DNA of 64,000 nucleotides from Rhizophagus irregularis (GCF_026210795.1 NC_089460.1:372001-436000), one strand, 5' to 3'. Numbered from the stretch's first letter, positions 23,726-37,860 are shown. Numbers and translations are program-made. Notes: a model not told the origin generated them from the letters alone.

Positions 23726-25324
23726 AAAATGGAAAAAAGAACCAATACATTTTAGGTAGCATTTATCTGTTAAATACATTGTGAAATAAGAATATGTTAA
23801 ATTGTTATTGTTTGTAAATTAATTGAGTCATTAAAAATGATGTCAAAATATCATGGTTTTGTAGTAATACTTTCATTGTTCTCCTCCCGAATAGTTTAAA
23901 AATAGTTAAAAATAGTTTAAAAAAGATATGTTAATAAAAAATTTTTTTTGGATGATTAAACGATGATTAAACTATTTTAAACTTTTTTTTGATATAATCA
24001 AACTAATCACAAACTAACCTTATTAAAGTGATGTTAAAATTAGCATAAACTTTTTGTACTTCATGTGAAAATTTAAACTGGTTTTTTTTTTTTGTTTATT
24101 GTGGAGTAAAGATGGATTTTTATGTATTACGTATACTTGGACCCTGATTTTTTCACGTTACACATCTGCATGATTATATTTATTTTACGTTACAATATGT
24201 TTTCTTTTTTTACCGTTTTTTTCTTTTATATATAAATAAACAAAAAAAAAAAAAAAAAATTTTTTTTTTTTTTTGTTTGATAAGCTATCAAATAAACAAT
24301 TCTAAATCTAAATTTCCTTGTTTTCATAAATAAAGATTTAATCTTTTTTAACATTATTATTGAGAAAAGAATTAAATGTTTGTTTGCAATTATTGTTTTT
24401 TTTAGAACAAATTAAGAGATTTACAATGAAACATAATAATTGTGTCATTATCAAGAAGGGGTACCCGGTATATGCTTACATAATTTAACTAAGAACAATA
24501 ATTAAACCCAATAAGTTGGTTTAAACTGACAGCCCATCAAAAATAAATATAATAATAATTTTCATTTAAACACAAACAAAAAAAAAGATCAACCACGCGA
24601 AAAAATTCTCTTACAAAGAAAAATGCAGACACATTAAGAAAATTTTTTTTTATTTTTGAAATCATATGTTTGTTATAAAATGAAAAACAAATTGAGTTTT
24701 TGGCGCATTTTAAAAGTTATGTTGTACGACCTTTTTTTTTTTTTTTATCACTTGTGCATTTCGCATGTTGCAGCAGTGAAAAAGTAAGAGATTTATTGAT
24801 TATGCATATGATGTAAAATATGTAAGACCATGAGGAGAGAAAATGCATGGCCACGTTTAACATAACGTGTTAATGTGATAATGTCATAATGGGTTTTTTT
24901 TTTCAGAATACTTTTTTTAAACTGTATTATTCCATTATATTTTAATTATTTAATTGTTTAAAATATCTTTTTTTACATCTTCCGACACCGGATTGAAAAA
25001 ATTTCTCCATTTGTCTTTGCGTTTATGTATGATGCTAATTATATCTCCTTTGTTATCGTTTTTTTATCGTATTTTTAATTTAAAAAAAAAAATTTTTTTT
25101 TTTTTTTTTTTGACAGTTTTTTTATTATCCTTATTTTAAATAATTTAATCAAAAGTTCCGATGTTAAATACGAGGTAAAAAAAAAAAAAAAAACCTTATT
25201 TTAATTCATTTTAATTCCCGCCTTTTAAATTATTATAACCGGAGAGGTACTTAAAAAAAAAAAAATTTTGACATTTTTTTCTACATTTTTTTTTATTACT
25301 CCTTTTTATAATATAATAATTATA

Positions 25325-25341
25325 CATACATTACATACATA

Positions 25342-25375
<34 letters not shown>

Positions 25376-25398
25376 CGTATATAAATATATTTATATTT
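25325..25398. repeat. TA/CATA microsatellite
   Basis: A run of TATATATA flanked by ACATACAT units. Simple-sequence DNA. Confidence 0.85.
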
Positions 25399-28000
25399 GT
25401 ATTTTATCAATTTTTGACAGATAGGGGTAAAAAAGAAAATGATTAACACTGTTTAAAATTTATTATTATTAAATTTATTTTGATGGGTTGGTAATACAAG
25501 AAATCGATCGCTGAAGCAAAATACTATAAATTCTATAATATACACGTTTTTTTTTAATAAAAAAAACCATTACTCAATTCATCATTACCCCGAATTTTCT
25601 GTGGAAAAATTAGTTATTATTTAATAATGATATGAAACCGATAATTGGGGTTCGTACTAGTAATCAAACAAGTTTGGATTTTTTTCGTACATTCCGTACA
25701 TTATGTACATTTAAATTTTTCGGTTTTAAACTCAAAAATAATCTGTCAAATTTGATACCATCCCTAAAATGGTTATTAAACTTATAAATGGGTATAAACA
25801 ACAAAGTAATTTAATTTTAAATTTTAAATATTATTATTTTTTTTTTTATATCTTCATTATTTATTACCAAGTTAAGTAATTTATTAACAGGTTAAAGAAG
25901 CCAAGTTAAGACTTTACCAAAGTTAAAACTTTACAAAGTTATAAAGTTGACTTTGGGATCAAATTAAAAAAAAATCCCAATTTTTTTTTTTTTATTAAAA
26001 AAATTATATATGTCTTTTATTTACTTGTTAAATGTATTTCACATATTTCACATGAATCAAAAAATAAATAATTTCACAACCCCAACTAAATCTTAATAAA
26101 TAATAAACAAATGATTGTCAAATAATTTGTCTATCGTGTGATCTATCAAAAAAATCAGGTGTTTTTTTTTGTATGGAAATTTGGCGGGCTACGCCTCATA
26201 CCTGATATTTGATACATTTTGATTTGATATGTGATAACTATCTAATCTATCATTGTATTACTGAATTCTGTACATTATCCATAATCAATGCTGGTTTGTT
26301 TTTTATACCTAGGGAACTTTAAATAAACTCTATTCATTATCGAATATTTGCTCTATTATGAGAAGTTAATATATTTTTTTTTTTAAAAAAAAAAATGGTT
26401 TAATAAATTTTTAATAATTTAATAATTTTCAAAATTTTCAAAAAAAAATATTTTATTAAAAATTTAATTTAATGTCATACAAGTTATATTATGCAATGTG
26501 TATTACCTCGTGTGTATGAGTAAAAAGCTCGTGAGTTAATGCACATTTTTACACGATTATTAGATTATTATCACTTTACTTTTATGTATCAATTATTCGG
26601 AGTATCTACAGGGTTAACTTACATATTGTTTCAATTATGTATCACTAAACTTTTTTTGTGTGGGGACAAAAAAGTAAACTCGTTTAACGTGGGGTATTTT
26701 AAAACCGTTATTCCTTTTAGGGAGATATTAACTAAAATAATTGAATTACACATTTCAAATGCAATTTCGGTTCTAATATTATATATCATAATAGTCCATT
26801 ATATTTTCCTTTGTTCTTCCTTTTATTAAATGGGAATATTTTTGATGGTTAATCTTTTTTTTTTATTATTCAAAATGATCAGCCATGGCAAAAAATATTT
26901 TGGTTAAATTTTTTTAACCATAATTGTACATAATTATCCTAACTTTGGTTGTCACGCAAAACCTGTCAAATTAATTATATCATCGATCTACTAATTGTAA
27001 TTTTTTAACGATTGTTAATAACTGCGCTTCTTTCGTCTTTGGAAGAATTAATGATAGGTTAATTATATTATTATTATTATTATTATTATTTAATATTTTT
27101 TATTTTATTTGTTATTTTTTATTTTTTTATTTTGATTTTTATTTTATTTATTATATTTATTATATTTATTATAAATATTTATTTTCACATGTCATATTGT
27201 CATCGCTAATGATTCCATTGATTCCTTCATTGCTAACGTGGATTTTTTTTTTTATTACAAGATTTTAATTAAATTTTTACATCACTATTATCACGCCATT
27301 AAAAAAATACTTGTTCTTTATCAGGTTAAATGATCATTCCCGAAAAATCCCGTTTTTAGATATTGTAAACTTGGGGTTTCTACCCAATTAGGTTTTATGT
27401 GACATTTAAATCATTTTTACTTTTGTTTTAATGTGATTATTTGAAATTATTTTTTTTTTTTTGAAAATTATTTATTTATATTTAAAATCTAATCAATTTA
27501 CTTTTTTATTCAACATTATTTCATTCCTTCTTCTTTCTTCTTTAATGGTTTCTTTTAAAAAAATATTGAAAAAAATATAAAAAGATGTGATATTGATTAT
27601 TTTGGTGAAACAATGGAAAATAAACGTTGTCACATTTTTGTCAAAAATGTATTGTTATTTTGTGTCATATAACAACATCTTCTGGTTAGCCTACCATAAT
27701 ATATTATATATACATTTAAATTTTGAAATGTGTAACAATCTTTTTTATTTTTTTTTTTATAATAAAAATAAATAAAAATTTGCATGTGAATATAAAAAGT
27801 GAATGTAAACTAAAAAAATATCTGTGAAACGTAACTTCAATTCTGGCGCTGTGTTACACACAGAAAAAAAATTCATGTGGTTTTTTTTTTATATTTTTAT
27901 TGTAAAACATATAATAGAATAGAATATTCAATTTTTTGACAGACGTACATACATAATGAATGTTCATCAAAGATTATTATAAATATAGACCGAAATCTTC

Positions 28001-28471
28001 TCTTTTTTTTTTTCCTTCATGATTTGTTTAATTAGTTTTAACCCTTTCACTATTACTACGAATTATATCAAACTCAACAACTTTTTTTCTCTAAATTATT
28101 GTTTTTTTCCGCCTTTTTCATAAAAAAAAATAAATAAAAAGACCTTAAAAAACTTTTTTTTTTTTCGGGTTTTTTTTTATTATTTTTTTTATTCTTTATT
28201 ATTTTACAATCCTCGTTACTTTTCTTTTTTTTTTTATTGAAAAAAAAAAAGTTTCTTATTTCTCTATCTTTTTATAAATTTTTTTTTTTTACGACCCAAA
28301 AAGTTGAAAAAAAAAATTTTCCTTTAACCTTCGCTTTTTCTTTTTTTATTTTTATCGAGTGTTTTTTTTTTCACGTACAAAACACATATTTTATTTTATT
28401 TTTTTTCTCTCTCTCTCCCCAACGTATAATTTTTTTATTCCCTTTTTTTTCAATCAAATCTTAAATAAAAA
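28001..28471 (+). promoter_or_regulatory. T-rich leader of the CreA/Mig1-like gene
   Basis: About 470 bp very rich in T and C on the coding strand, with T runs of 8-12 and a CTCTCTCTCTCCCC tract at 28,407-28,420. This looks like the pyrimidine-rich leader found before highly expressed or regulated fungal genes. The transcription start is not defined. Confidence 0.4.
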
Positions 28472-29638
28472 ATGGCTGCTGCTTCTTTATCCCATATTGT
28501 GCATCCGCATCCTACTCCAATTTTCACTTATGATGTGCCCCAATACCATCAAATTTATACCAACGCCTCAAATCCGAATACCAATGCAAATCATAGTAAT
28601 AATACTAAAAAAAGGTCTCAATCTACCGTGGATAAATCAAATGTTCCTCGTCCTTATAAATGTACTATTTGTAGCAGAGCTTTTTATAGATTAGAACATC
28701 AAACACGACACATTCGTACTCATACTGGTGAAAAACCACATCGTTGCGATTTTCCTGGTTGTGAAAAACGTTTCTCTAGATCTGATGAATTGACTAGACA
28801 TAAACGTATTCATACGAATACTAATAAAAGGGATAAGCGTAAACAACAACAGAAGATTAATGGTGTTGAATTTAAACCCAATAATATTCCTCCTCCTCCT
28901 ACTTTTGATTATCGTCAACATCCACAACAATTTGACGAAGATGAAGATTTAAATTTTATGCTTACTCAATTCAGAAGTAGAAGTAATAGTAATAGTAGTA
29001 TTTCAAGTTGTTCTAGTACTTCAAGTACTTCAAGTGCTAGTAGTGTTATGAGTGGGAGTTATAATTTAATAAATGCTAATCATCATCAAATGCATCAAAA
29101 TCAATCAATTGCTATATCAATGAATGGAGGTTGTTTCCCTCGTTCTCATCAATCTACCGCATTTCAAGATTATTCTTCAATGAAAAGACAAAGATATTGT
29201 GATGATGATATAATGTGTTTAAGTCCCCAATTATCTGCAATTTCAATTGATGGACAATCTAATTCTCCACCAATGTGTCATGATAGTGGCTCAGATGAGG
29301 AACACGAAGTTGTAACTCCTTCTCATTCTCCTACTTTAGGTCCTCATGTGGTGGGGTCAGATATTTTTGCTTTTTATGGTGGAATGAATCCCAGTAATTC
29401 TCAATGGAAATTTGCTAATTTCACCAATTCAACGCCTGCTTTGAGTAATAGAATTTCTGATATAGTTAATGATGGGTTTTCACGAACTTTACCCCCACTC
29501 ACAAATAATAACGCCAATAATACTTCTAATGTTGTTAATACAACATCCGTATCTCCAAATAATCATCCAACATTTGGTTTTGAATACGGTAGATCTGCCT
29601 TTGTGCAAGTTCTACCATCTGTAGGTCGTTATTATTAA
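28472..29638 (+). CDS. C2H2 zinc-finger carbon-catabolite repressor, CreA/Mig1 type
   Basis: DNA-binding repressor expected to act in the nucleus on sugar-repressed genes. Single exon, 388 residues. Two C2H2 fingers: C64/C67/H80/H84 ([21 protein letters not shown] without its last residues) and C92/C97/H110/H114 ([19 protein letters not shown]). They are joined by [15 protein letters not shown] and RSDELTRH give the RER/RER base contacts of the CreA/Mig1 family, which recognises GC-rich boxes. A basic stretch ([11 protein letters not shown]) follows. Residues 165-195 are Ser-rich. The remainder is Asn/Ser-rich and disordered; I could not identify a repression motif. The N-terminus is only 60 residues and lacks the Gln tracts of ascomycete CreA. 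It stands alone, with about 9.5 kb and 5.5 kb of AT-rich DNA either side. Confidence 0.92.
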   Translation: MAAASLSHIVHPHPTPIFTYDVPQYHQIYTNASNPNTNANHSNNTKKRSQSTVDKSNVPRPYKCTICSRAFYRLEHQTRHIRTHTGEKPHRCDFPGCEKRFSRSDELTRHKRIHTNTNKRDKRKQQQKINGVEFKPNNIPPPPTFDYRQHPQQFDEDEDLNFMLTQFRSRSNSNSSISSCSSTSSTSSASSVMSGSYNLINANHHQMHQNQSIAISMNGGCFPRSHQSTAFQDYSSMKRQRYCDDDIMCLSPQLSAISIDGQSNSPPMCHDSGSDEEHEVVTPSHSPTLGPHVVGSDIFAFYGGMNPSNSQWKFANFTNSTPALSNRISDIVNDGFSRTLPPLTNNNANNTSNVVNTTSVSPNNHPTFGFEYGRSAFVQVLPSVGRYY

Positions 29639-32600
29639 ATCGTCAAAACCGTTGGAAAACTAAAAAATTATTTTGGTTTAAAAAAAACTTGCTTTAATTT
29701 ATCGATTTGAATCCCTGTTTAAGGATTTTACGTTTTTAAATACTGTTTTTATCTCTCGATTACGACATTTACTATTTTTTTTTTTATTATTCGTTTTTTT
29801 TTCAATTTTATTCAGAACTTTTTTAAGTTTCATATTAAAATTATTCACTCATTTATTTCATTTTCATTCTTCAATAGAAGAACTTACATTCATTTTTTTT
29901 TACTATTTTATTTTCTTTATTTTTTTTTTGTCTAATTTGGAGATGGGGTGGGCAAAAAAAAGGACATTCTTTTAAATCAGTCTTTCTTTTCTTTTTTTTT
30001 TTAAAAAAAAAACCGTTTATTGATGAAACAAACCCTTAGTGATGTAAATTTTTATGTTACTTGTATACAACAAAATTAACTTACTTTCTTTTGTATATTT
30101 TTTTTTCCCTTCATTTATATATATATAGATATATTATTATGCACATATTTGTATATAGTTAGAAAAAAACCTCTTTTTTTTATATATATTTTTAAGATTT
30201 TTTTTTATGAATGGTTTTTAAGGTTTTTTTTTCTATAAAAGAGGTTTTACATATGTTTATATGAAATATTATGATATAGTTAGGTAAATACATCAATTCT
30301 TTTTTTTTTGTTCTATCGCTTACGCGAACTAACAAAAAAAAAAAGAAAAAAAACACGCACATAAAATTAAAAAATGCGTCTTTACTTTTTTTCTTCCTTT
30401 TTTTTTTCAACAAACAAATTTTAAGATTAATTTAGCCTTTTTATTATATTAACATGACAAAAAAAACAAAAAACAAAAAAAAAACAAAAAAAAACAAATT
30501 ATTTTTATATATTATATGTACATACAGAATTTAACGATATATCCATTATTTTATATATACATTATATATTACTTTATGATTTATTATATTTTTATCCAAG
30601 ATATATATTATTATCAAGAAAAAAACAAAAAAAAGGCTAGATTTTAAATAAAAAAAAAATTATTTTAGTTTATGAAATGTTGAAAAAAAACAAAAATTTT
30701 TATATATCTATTATTATTGACGCGTTTTTTAAGTGTGTGCTGGGTTTTTTTTTTTGTACATACAAATTTTTACAAATTTTACAAAAAATTACAAACATAT
30801 ATATATATATATAGAATTTTTTATATATTACTTTTTTTTCTTTTTTAGCTTTTTAGTTTTTTTTTTTTTTACAAAATTTTTTTTTTTAAAAAACAAAAAC
30901 AAAAACAAAAAAAATTTTATTTCAAATTTTTTTTTTTTATATACACTTTTATTTTATTATATAAAACTTTGATAGCGAAAAAAAAAACAAACCCATCCAT
31001 CTTATTATTAAAAAGAGAATGAAGATTATTATTTTCTTCGCGATTTACACAACCAATTTTTAGATTATTACATAAAAAATATATATATATTTCTTTTTTT
31101 TCTTTTTTCTTTTTTTCTTTCCGAAAAAAAAAATAAAAAATTCAAATAAATAAAAAATTAATAAAAAAAAAATTAAAAAATTTTTTTTTTCTTTCTAAAA
31201 AAAAATATAAAACGTTTTTTTTTTTCTTTTTTTTTCGTGAAAAAAAAAGAAAAGAAATTTTCAAATAAAAAAAAATATACATATATACAAAAAATATCTA
31301 TTTTTTCTAAAAAAAATTAAAATTGTCTAATAAAAAAAAAATTGTCTAAATCTAAAAATTTTTTTTTTTTTAATAAAACGCGTAAAGAACCGATTAACGA
31401 TAGAACCGAATAGGATTGAGCGTTAATTTGTTGATTTTTTAAAAAAAGGTTGTGTACGATTTTTTGTGTACGATCGATCGATTAATTAAAAGGTCCAAAA
31501 TTCAAAAAAAATAAAAGTTTTACAAATAAAAAAAAAGTGTAATTTTAACAAACAAAAGAAGTGTAATACAAAAAAAATATATATATAAAAAAAACGTAAA
31601 AAAAAACTAAACCCTGAATAAAAAAAACGAATCTCAAAAAAATTATAACGTTACGAAGATCTTGTCTAACGAAAGAAATGTTTTTTTTTTTTTTTTTAGA
31701 TTTATTTGTTAAATTGTTTTTTTTTTACTGTACAGAGTAAACTTTCACAAAATTGTTCATGGTGTTCACGTGTACCCTTTTTTTTTTCTTGTTAAGGTAT
31801 CACAACGGAAAAAAATCAAATCTTATTTTGATTAATTCCGTGTAATTTCATCATGTCTTACCTGAGAGTCGTTACTGAATTACGATACGTAATACGTGAG
31901 TGCGCAGTAAACGACACATAAACGACAGATCCGATTGATACGATAGTATGAAAATTTTATTCATTTACGAATAAAGAATAAAGTATAATATTACGTATTT
32001 CGATATATTGTGATATTTTTTGATATACTAAATGTACTAATAAACAAATGAATAAATAAATGATCTATTGTTCTATATATAAATTCGAAAAACGGATTTT
32101 TCGCGAAAAAAATTTGAAAAATTACGGGTAAAAAAAAATAAAAGGTCCAGATGAAAAAAGAAAACTATTATATATATATATAAAATATAAAAAAAAAATT
32201 AATAATGAAAAATAATATGCTAACAAATTACGATTTTTTTTTTTTTTCCCAACCACACTATTCTTATTTGATGCTTATTTGTTTTTGATAATTTGGTTTT
32301 TTCCTATTGTGACATAATCATGATTTCATATAATAAAGTACCTTAAAAAGTAGAGTAATTATAATTATAATATAATTGGAAAAAATAATATTGTCTTGAA
32401 ATAATAATAAATATTTATAATATTCATATGATAATTAATTAAAATTTTATGTGGGGGGTTTTGTTATTGAAAAGCATAAGATTTTAATAAAATATTAAAT
32501 AAATATTATTCCTTAAAAAACTTAGATAATTTATGTCGTAAATAAAATCACCAAATCATCAAATCTTAAAAAAAAAAAAATGTTAAAAACTTTTTTTTTT

Positions 32601-35135
32601 GATTCGTTTGAGTTAAGTTAATTATAGATGGTCTGTTCGCGAAAAATAATTTCATTTTACGGTACATTGTGGGGTAAAAAAAATTTTTTTTTTTTTGAAA
32701 TGTGGGGTAAAAAAAAACCAGATTTTTTTTACTTTGTACGTTAGATTTCATACTGGGAGAATACGGTATAATACGGTAATATAATTCGAAACACACTTTT
32801 TTAAAAGCGTGCTACCATTTTTTTTTTTAATAAAAAAAAACAACGAAAAAAATACGATATATTTTTTTAAAAAAAGTCATTCTTATCGATTATAAGAATG
32901 ACTTGAATTTTTTATCGACGGTTTTTTAAAGATCTAAACAACTTTTCAACTTATCAAGTCGAATTTATATAAAAAAAACGAAAATCTAAAAAATCATTTT
33001 TCGCCATTTTCGCCAAAAAGTAAGAAAATAAAAATTAACAGCGTAAACAAACATTAAAAAACTGCGTTAACAATGCGTTTGCCCCACAATATCTAAAAGA
33101 AGGGAACAATTCAACTTTTTTATTACCGGAATTACCGTATAAGATGAAGAATGAATACCCCAAAAGAAAATAAACATAAACAAACAAGTAAATAAAAAAA
33201 ATTTTTTTTTTTAATGACCGAAAATAAAAGAATAATGAGATTGAATTGTTCGCCTGAAAAAGATATTTTCTCTTGCCATTGTTTAAAAAAAAAAAATCCT
33301 GTAGTCTTGATATTTTTTTTTTCTTTCTTTCGATTGATGTAATTTACCTATTTCGGTCACATTTAAGAGCATTTAAGAGATGTTGGTATCAACGCCCAAA
33401 TTACAAAAACATTACATTGAAATGCACTGATACTTTTTTTCTTTTTCTTTTTTTTTATTTCATTGTATGCGAAATGACGAATGAAATTTAATTTTTTTTA
33501 AAAAAAACGCGTCATGATTTGATTGGAAAATTATTTTTCCTTCGAGGAAAAGAAGAAAAAAATTTTTTTTTTATTTATTTATTATTTATTTATTTATTTA
33601 TTTATTTTTTTAAAAAGAAACGTAAAGAATTTGACCCATTGTTTTTGATTGATTTACATAATTAATTTGAGCAGGTGATTTCATGACTTTTGGTCATTAG
33701 ACGTTTGTGTCCCCCAAAATTGTTGACAAAAAATTCGTGTTTTTATTTCATTTTTTAAACAAAATGAGAAGAAGGGATTTTTTTTTTTTTTTTGACTTTT
33801 GACATTTTGGTTGTACGAACGCCCACAAATTACCCGTAGTTTTTTTTTTTTTAACAACAATATTACTGTTGTGAATCGTTACATTGAAGAAATGATAACA
33901 ATGAATTGTTACAATTCTTGTTTATGGTTGGTTACACCAAATAAAAAATTTCTGGAGTAAAAAAAAAAAGAAGAAATATTCTTTCACCTATTATCAGCCA
34001 GTATTTTTTTTCTATTATTAAATACTTTATCAGTTCAGTATTTTTATCTTACAAAAAGATTATCTCACTTTTTTTTTAAAAAAAAAAAGTTAACCAATTG
34101 AATAAGAATTAAACTCTTTTATAATTATTATGTAATATCCTTTATTTGGTTTAAAACAACACGAAAATCTAATGCAAAATTTCCGCCTTACATGTTGCCT
34201 TCCTTACTTTTATTACCGTTGTTCTATGATATTTATAGTAATGGTATTGTTCTAATTCATATCTAAACATTCTAAAAAACTGTTCGTTCTTTTTTTTTTT
34301 TGTAATATGATCGGTATGTCGGTATGTGGGTATGTGAATATGCGAGTATGTGAATATGTGGACTGGGGTAAAACTGCTACATCATGAGCCAGTGAATTTG
34401 GCGGTTTTAGAGTAGTATAAGTTATGAAACTTTTTAAAATGTCCTTAAATTATAATTAAATTAAGCAAATTTACCCATAGCTCGCCATAGATAATATGGT
34501 AAAGTAATTAACGTAATTAACCTAACTAACCAAACTAATTTTTAAAAAATTCCAATTTTTATAAAACTACTCTTCTCTGAAACTCTACCGCTGTTCTTCT
34601 TCTCTAACGCTGTTCTATAAATCTGCTCTCCTCTAACATCTACTCCTAACATGTTAGAAATACTGTATATGCACAGTTTGTTGCAGTAATTTGCAATTAA
34701 AGTAAATATTTTAAATTTCAATTTACATAATCTGAGTGCCTAAATTTAGGTATACTGCCCTTAAAAAACATATGTAATAGGGCGAACCGACAGACGAAAC
34801 TTCGAAATCATAAGTGATGTGTCATGTGTTATGCTTTAATAGGTTATAAATCGCATGACTTTAATCGCGCGCGTTATTTTTTCATTGTTTAAATCATAAT
34901 TAAACTAACTATACTGCTTTCTATGATGTACATGCACATGTTACGGAAATTTAATGAAGATTATTATGTTGTTGTGCATTTGAAATCCTTCTTTGATTTA
35001 TAATTTGATGAAAATAGTAAGAAAATACAATATAATACAGTAGAATTACAGTAGAATTACAGTAGAATTACAGCAGATAGTAGATATATCTTATAATAAT
35101 CCAAAAATTATAAATGATATTCCAAGATGTATGAA
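29639..35135. other. AT-rich intergenic DNA downstream of CreA/Mig1-like gene
   Basis: No supportable gene. Many A/T homopolymers, an ATTT run at 33,575-33,608, a TATGTG(G/A) run at 34,313-34,362 and an AGTAGAATTAC triplication at 35,039-35,073. The first 400 bp probably include the 3' UTR of the zinc-finger gene. Confidence 0.55.
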
Positions 35136-35318
35136 TATTAAATGTCTAATTATAGATTGTAATATTAAATGTCTAATTGTATTAATTAAATGTCTAATTG
35201 TAAGATTAAATGTCAAATTGTAAATTGTAATATTAAATTAAATGTCTAATTGTATTAATTAAATGTCTAATTGTATTAATTAAATGTCTAATTGTATTAA
35301 TTAAATGTTTTAATTGTA
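35136..35318. repeat. 21-bp satellite, left block
   Basis: Tandem copies of TAAATGTCTAATTGTATTAA with deletions. The same unit recurs at 36,789-37,214. Confidence 0.88.
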
Positions 35319-35492
35319 TTTTTTTTTCTTTGTAAAGGCATGATCATATTTATTGATAATTATGTTAAATATATTTACAAAAGTAAAATAAAATAAAGTA
35401 TTCTAAATTAATTTTAAATATTATCAATATACTGTCCCTCCCAAAGGAAAAGACTGACCTGTTGAGATCAAAGGTGACTTGTCATAATAAAT

Positions 35493-35721
35493 CTAAAAAT
35501 TTGACCAATGACCTCCCTTATCAAACACTAAGCTATTCCATAACTCCCAAGTCCCAACATAAACTTACTATTTTATCTAATTTATTGACCACAAATTTAG
35601 ATTTGTTGGCCAACTTTTTCATCTTTGCATTAATTCCTTTCTGATGTTCTAAATCAGCTAATTTAACATTCCTATACTCCCATATAAAAACTTTGAAATC
35701 AAAAATTAATTTGTTAACCAA
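35493..35721 (-). pseudogene. Fragment ending in GGHWSNF, related to the 39.8-kb gene
   Basis: The minus-strand reading TWELWNSLVFDKGGHWSNF-stop ends at 35,493. It closely matches the last residues of the longer pseudogene at 39,753 (WNKWNDLAFHRGGHWANF). The DNA just after the stop is also similar (TGACAGTCACCTTTGA against TGACAAGTCACCTTTGA). A frameshift separates it from a Lys-rich open stretch upstream (KGINAKMKKLANKSKFVVNK). It is a 3' remnant of an unrecognised repeated gene. Confidence 0.5.
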
Positions 35722-35780
35722 ACCATCTAATAACCTTATTCTGTCTTTATCTATTATTTTGTAACTCTTAAATAAATTAA

Positions 35781-36340
35781 GGGCATGCCAGAAATCAGCT
35801 GATTTCTCTCAATTAGTAGCCTTAACCCTCCACCCCTACCTGATTGAAATCTGATTGGCTAAAAAAATTATTACTATTAAATATTAAATATTATACATAA
35901 TAATTAGCATTATATAATTATTTTGGCTTCTAGTGATTCAATTTGAATAAACTTTTTTTTTGTTTTGTAAAGCTAGATCTATAAAACTAAATGAGAGCTA
36001 TAAATTAAAAAAAAAGTTTATTAAAATAATTAAATTAGGGAGCTTACTCAGCTTACACATATTATGTAATTATCAAAGGGGGGGAGGGGGTAACCAAAAT
36101 CTTACGTTACACAGCACTTAATAAAATATATAATAAATATTATAATTTGATTGGTTATTAAATCTGACAAGAGGGGGGGAGGGAGTAAGTTTATATTAAA
36201 CTGAATATTACGTAATATATATAACTTCCCTTACTTACATTTATATTTAGATATATAAATGTCACGTGATATATATAGACCTGATCTGAAGCTTGACTCC
36301 TCCCACCCCCTTTCAAATCAGTTGATTTCTGGCACGTCCC
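35781..36340. mobile_element. PIF/Harbinger-like MITE, TAA target duplication
   Basis: A 560-bp element with inverted ends. The left end reads GGGCATGCCAGAAATCAG and the right end, on the minus strand, GGGACGTGCCAGAAATCAA; both continue into CTGATTT. It is flanked by TAA at 35,778-35,780 and 36,341-36,343, matching the 3-bp duplications of PIF/Harbinger elements. It has no coding capacity. Two G-rich tracts lie inside (36,077-36,090 and 36,172-36,184). Confidence 0.75.
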
Positions 36341-36788
36341 TAACCAAATCTATATGCACAAAGCCTTTTGCTAATATAGACAAATTATATGTTTTATTAA
36401 AGTCCTAAATTCTACAGAGCAAAATTTTTTTAAGAATATTTTTAGAATTTAAATTTTCTTCTTAACTATTCGCTAATATTAAATCTTGTATATATTGTTG
36501 TAATTTACCTATCATGTTTTGGTTTACTTGTTCTAATGTTCACACTTTTATAAGTATGAATATATTTCATCATCTTTTAAATACATAGAACATTTCCATT
36601 TAGAACTATAAACATGTAGTTTTCTTTTAATTAAGTTATCAAGTATTGGTAATTCCTTTGTCCGAATTTTGACTTTAAATAAATTTAATTCATATTCTGA
36701 AAAATTTGTTAATTCTATATTGCCTTTAAACACTTTAAACGTATATGGCCATTTTATCTCTGCAAGCATCTCAGAATTATTCCAACAT

Positions 36789-37214
36789 TTAATGTTTAAT
36801 TGTATTAATTAAATGTTTAATTGTATTATTAAATGACTAATTATAATATTAAATGTCTGTAATATTAAATGTTAATTAAATATATAATTGTATTTGTCTA
36901 ATTGTAAATATCTAATTGGATTAATTAAATATCTAATTGTATTAATTAAATATCTAATTGTATTATTAAATGACTAATTAAAATATTAGATATCTAATTG
37001 TAAATTGTAATATTAAATGTCTAATTGTATTAATTAAATGTTAAATTGTTAAATTGTAATATTAAATGTTAATTAAATATATAATAATATTAAATGTTTA
37101 ATTGTATTAATTAAATATCTAATTGTATTATTAAATGACTAATTAAAATATTAGATGTCTAATTGTAAATTGTAATATTAAATGTCTAATTATATTAATT
37201 AAATGTATAATTGT
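36789..37214. repeat. 21-bp satellite, right block
   Basis: The same TCTAATTGTATTAATTAAAT unit as the block at 35,136, more degenerate and interspersed with TAAATGACTAATTAAAAT variants. Confidence 0.85.
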
Positions 37215-37691
37215 CCTTTTAATAATTTTTTTTTTAGAAATTGTAGAATCCATATCAATACTTTATTATAAAAAAATCTTTTCAATATACTGTATATATT
37301 CTAAGTAATTCAAAAAAATATAAATAATAATAATTGAACTAGTAATAACTAAAAATAAATTATTAATTAACTTATATTACCAATTGCAAATTTTATAATT
37401 AATTCATAAATATATATAGAAAATAATTCTAAATCCCTATAAAAAAAAGTTCATATAATTTTTATTCAAAAAATATCTAATTTTATTTACTATAATTTCT
37501 GTGCAAAATCTGTACAAATTCTCTATATAGTAATACTAGTATGATTTATATATAATTTATAGAACCCCAGATATCACATATATAACTCATATTTAAGTTT
37601 TAGCAAATTCAATTAAAATTAGGTTAAACAGGACCCGCTTACTTCTAATAGAGGTCACCATAAAATTTTTAAGATTTATATATAAATTATA

Positions 37692-37860
37692 CATGCTGCC
37701 CAAATTATTTTGGGATGCCATAATTATAATTTGGGATGCCATAATTCATTCGGTTTATATATAATTTACTATATAAAGTGCCAAAATAATTTGGGATGCC
37801 ATAATTGAATTTGGGATTTTACTTATAATTACAGCAGTCCAAAATAATTTGGGTGGCATG
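37692..37860. mobile_element. 169-bp MITE with TA duplication
   Basis: The ends are inverted: CATGCTGCCCAAATTATTTT at the left and CATGCCACCCAAATTATTTT on the minus strand at the right. TA flanks both sides (37,690-37,691 and 37,861-37,862), as for Tc1/mariner-derived elements. Inside is TTGGGATGCCATAATT three times. It has no ORF. Confidence 0.7.

Larger units (their letters stand above)
18976..28000. other. AT-rich gene desert
   Basis: About 9 kb with dense poly-A and poly-T runs, no supported gene, and several tandem repeats listed separately. Repeated pieces of TTGAATTATAGTGATAATTT occur at about 19,190-19,222 and 19,567-19,590. A run of nearly 40 A at 23,366-23,398 stands out. Confidence 0.6.
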
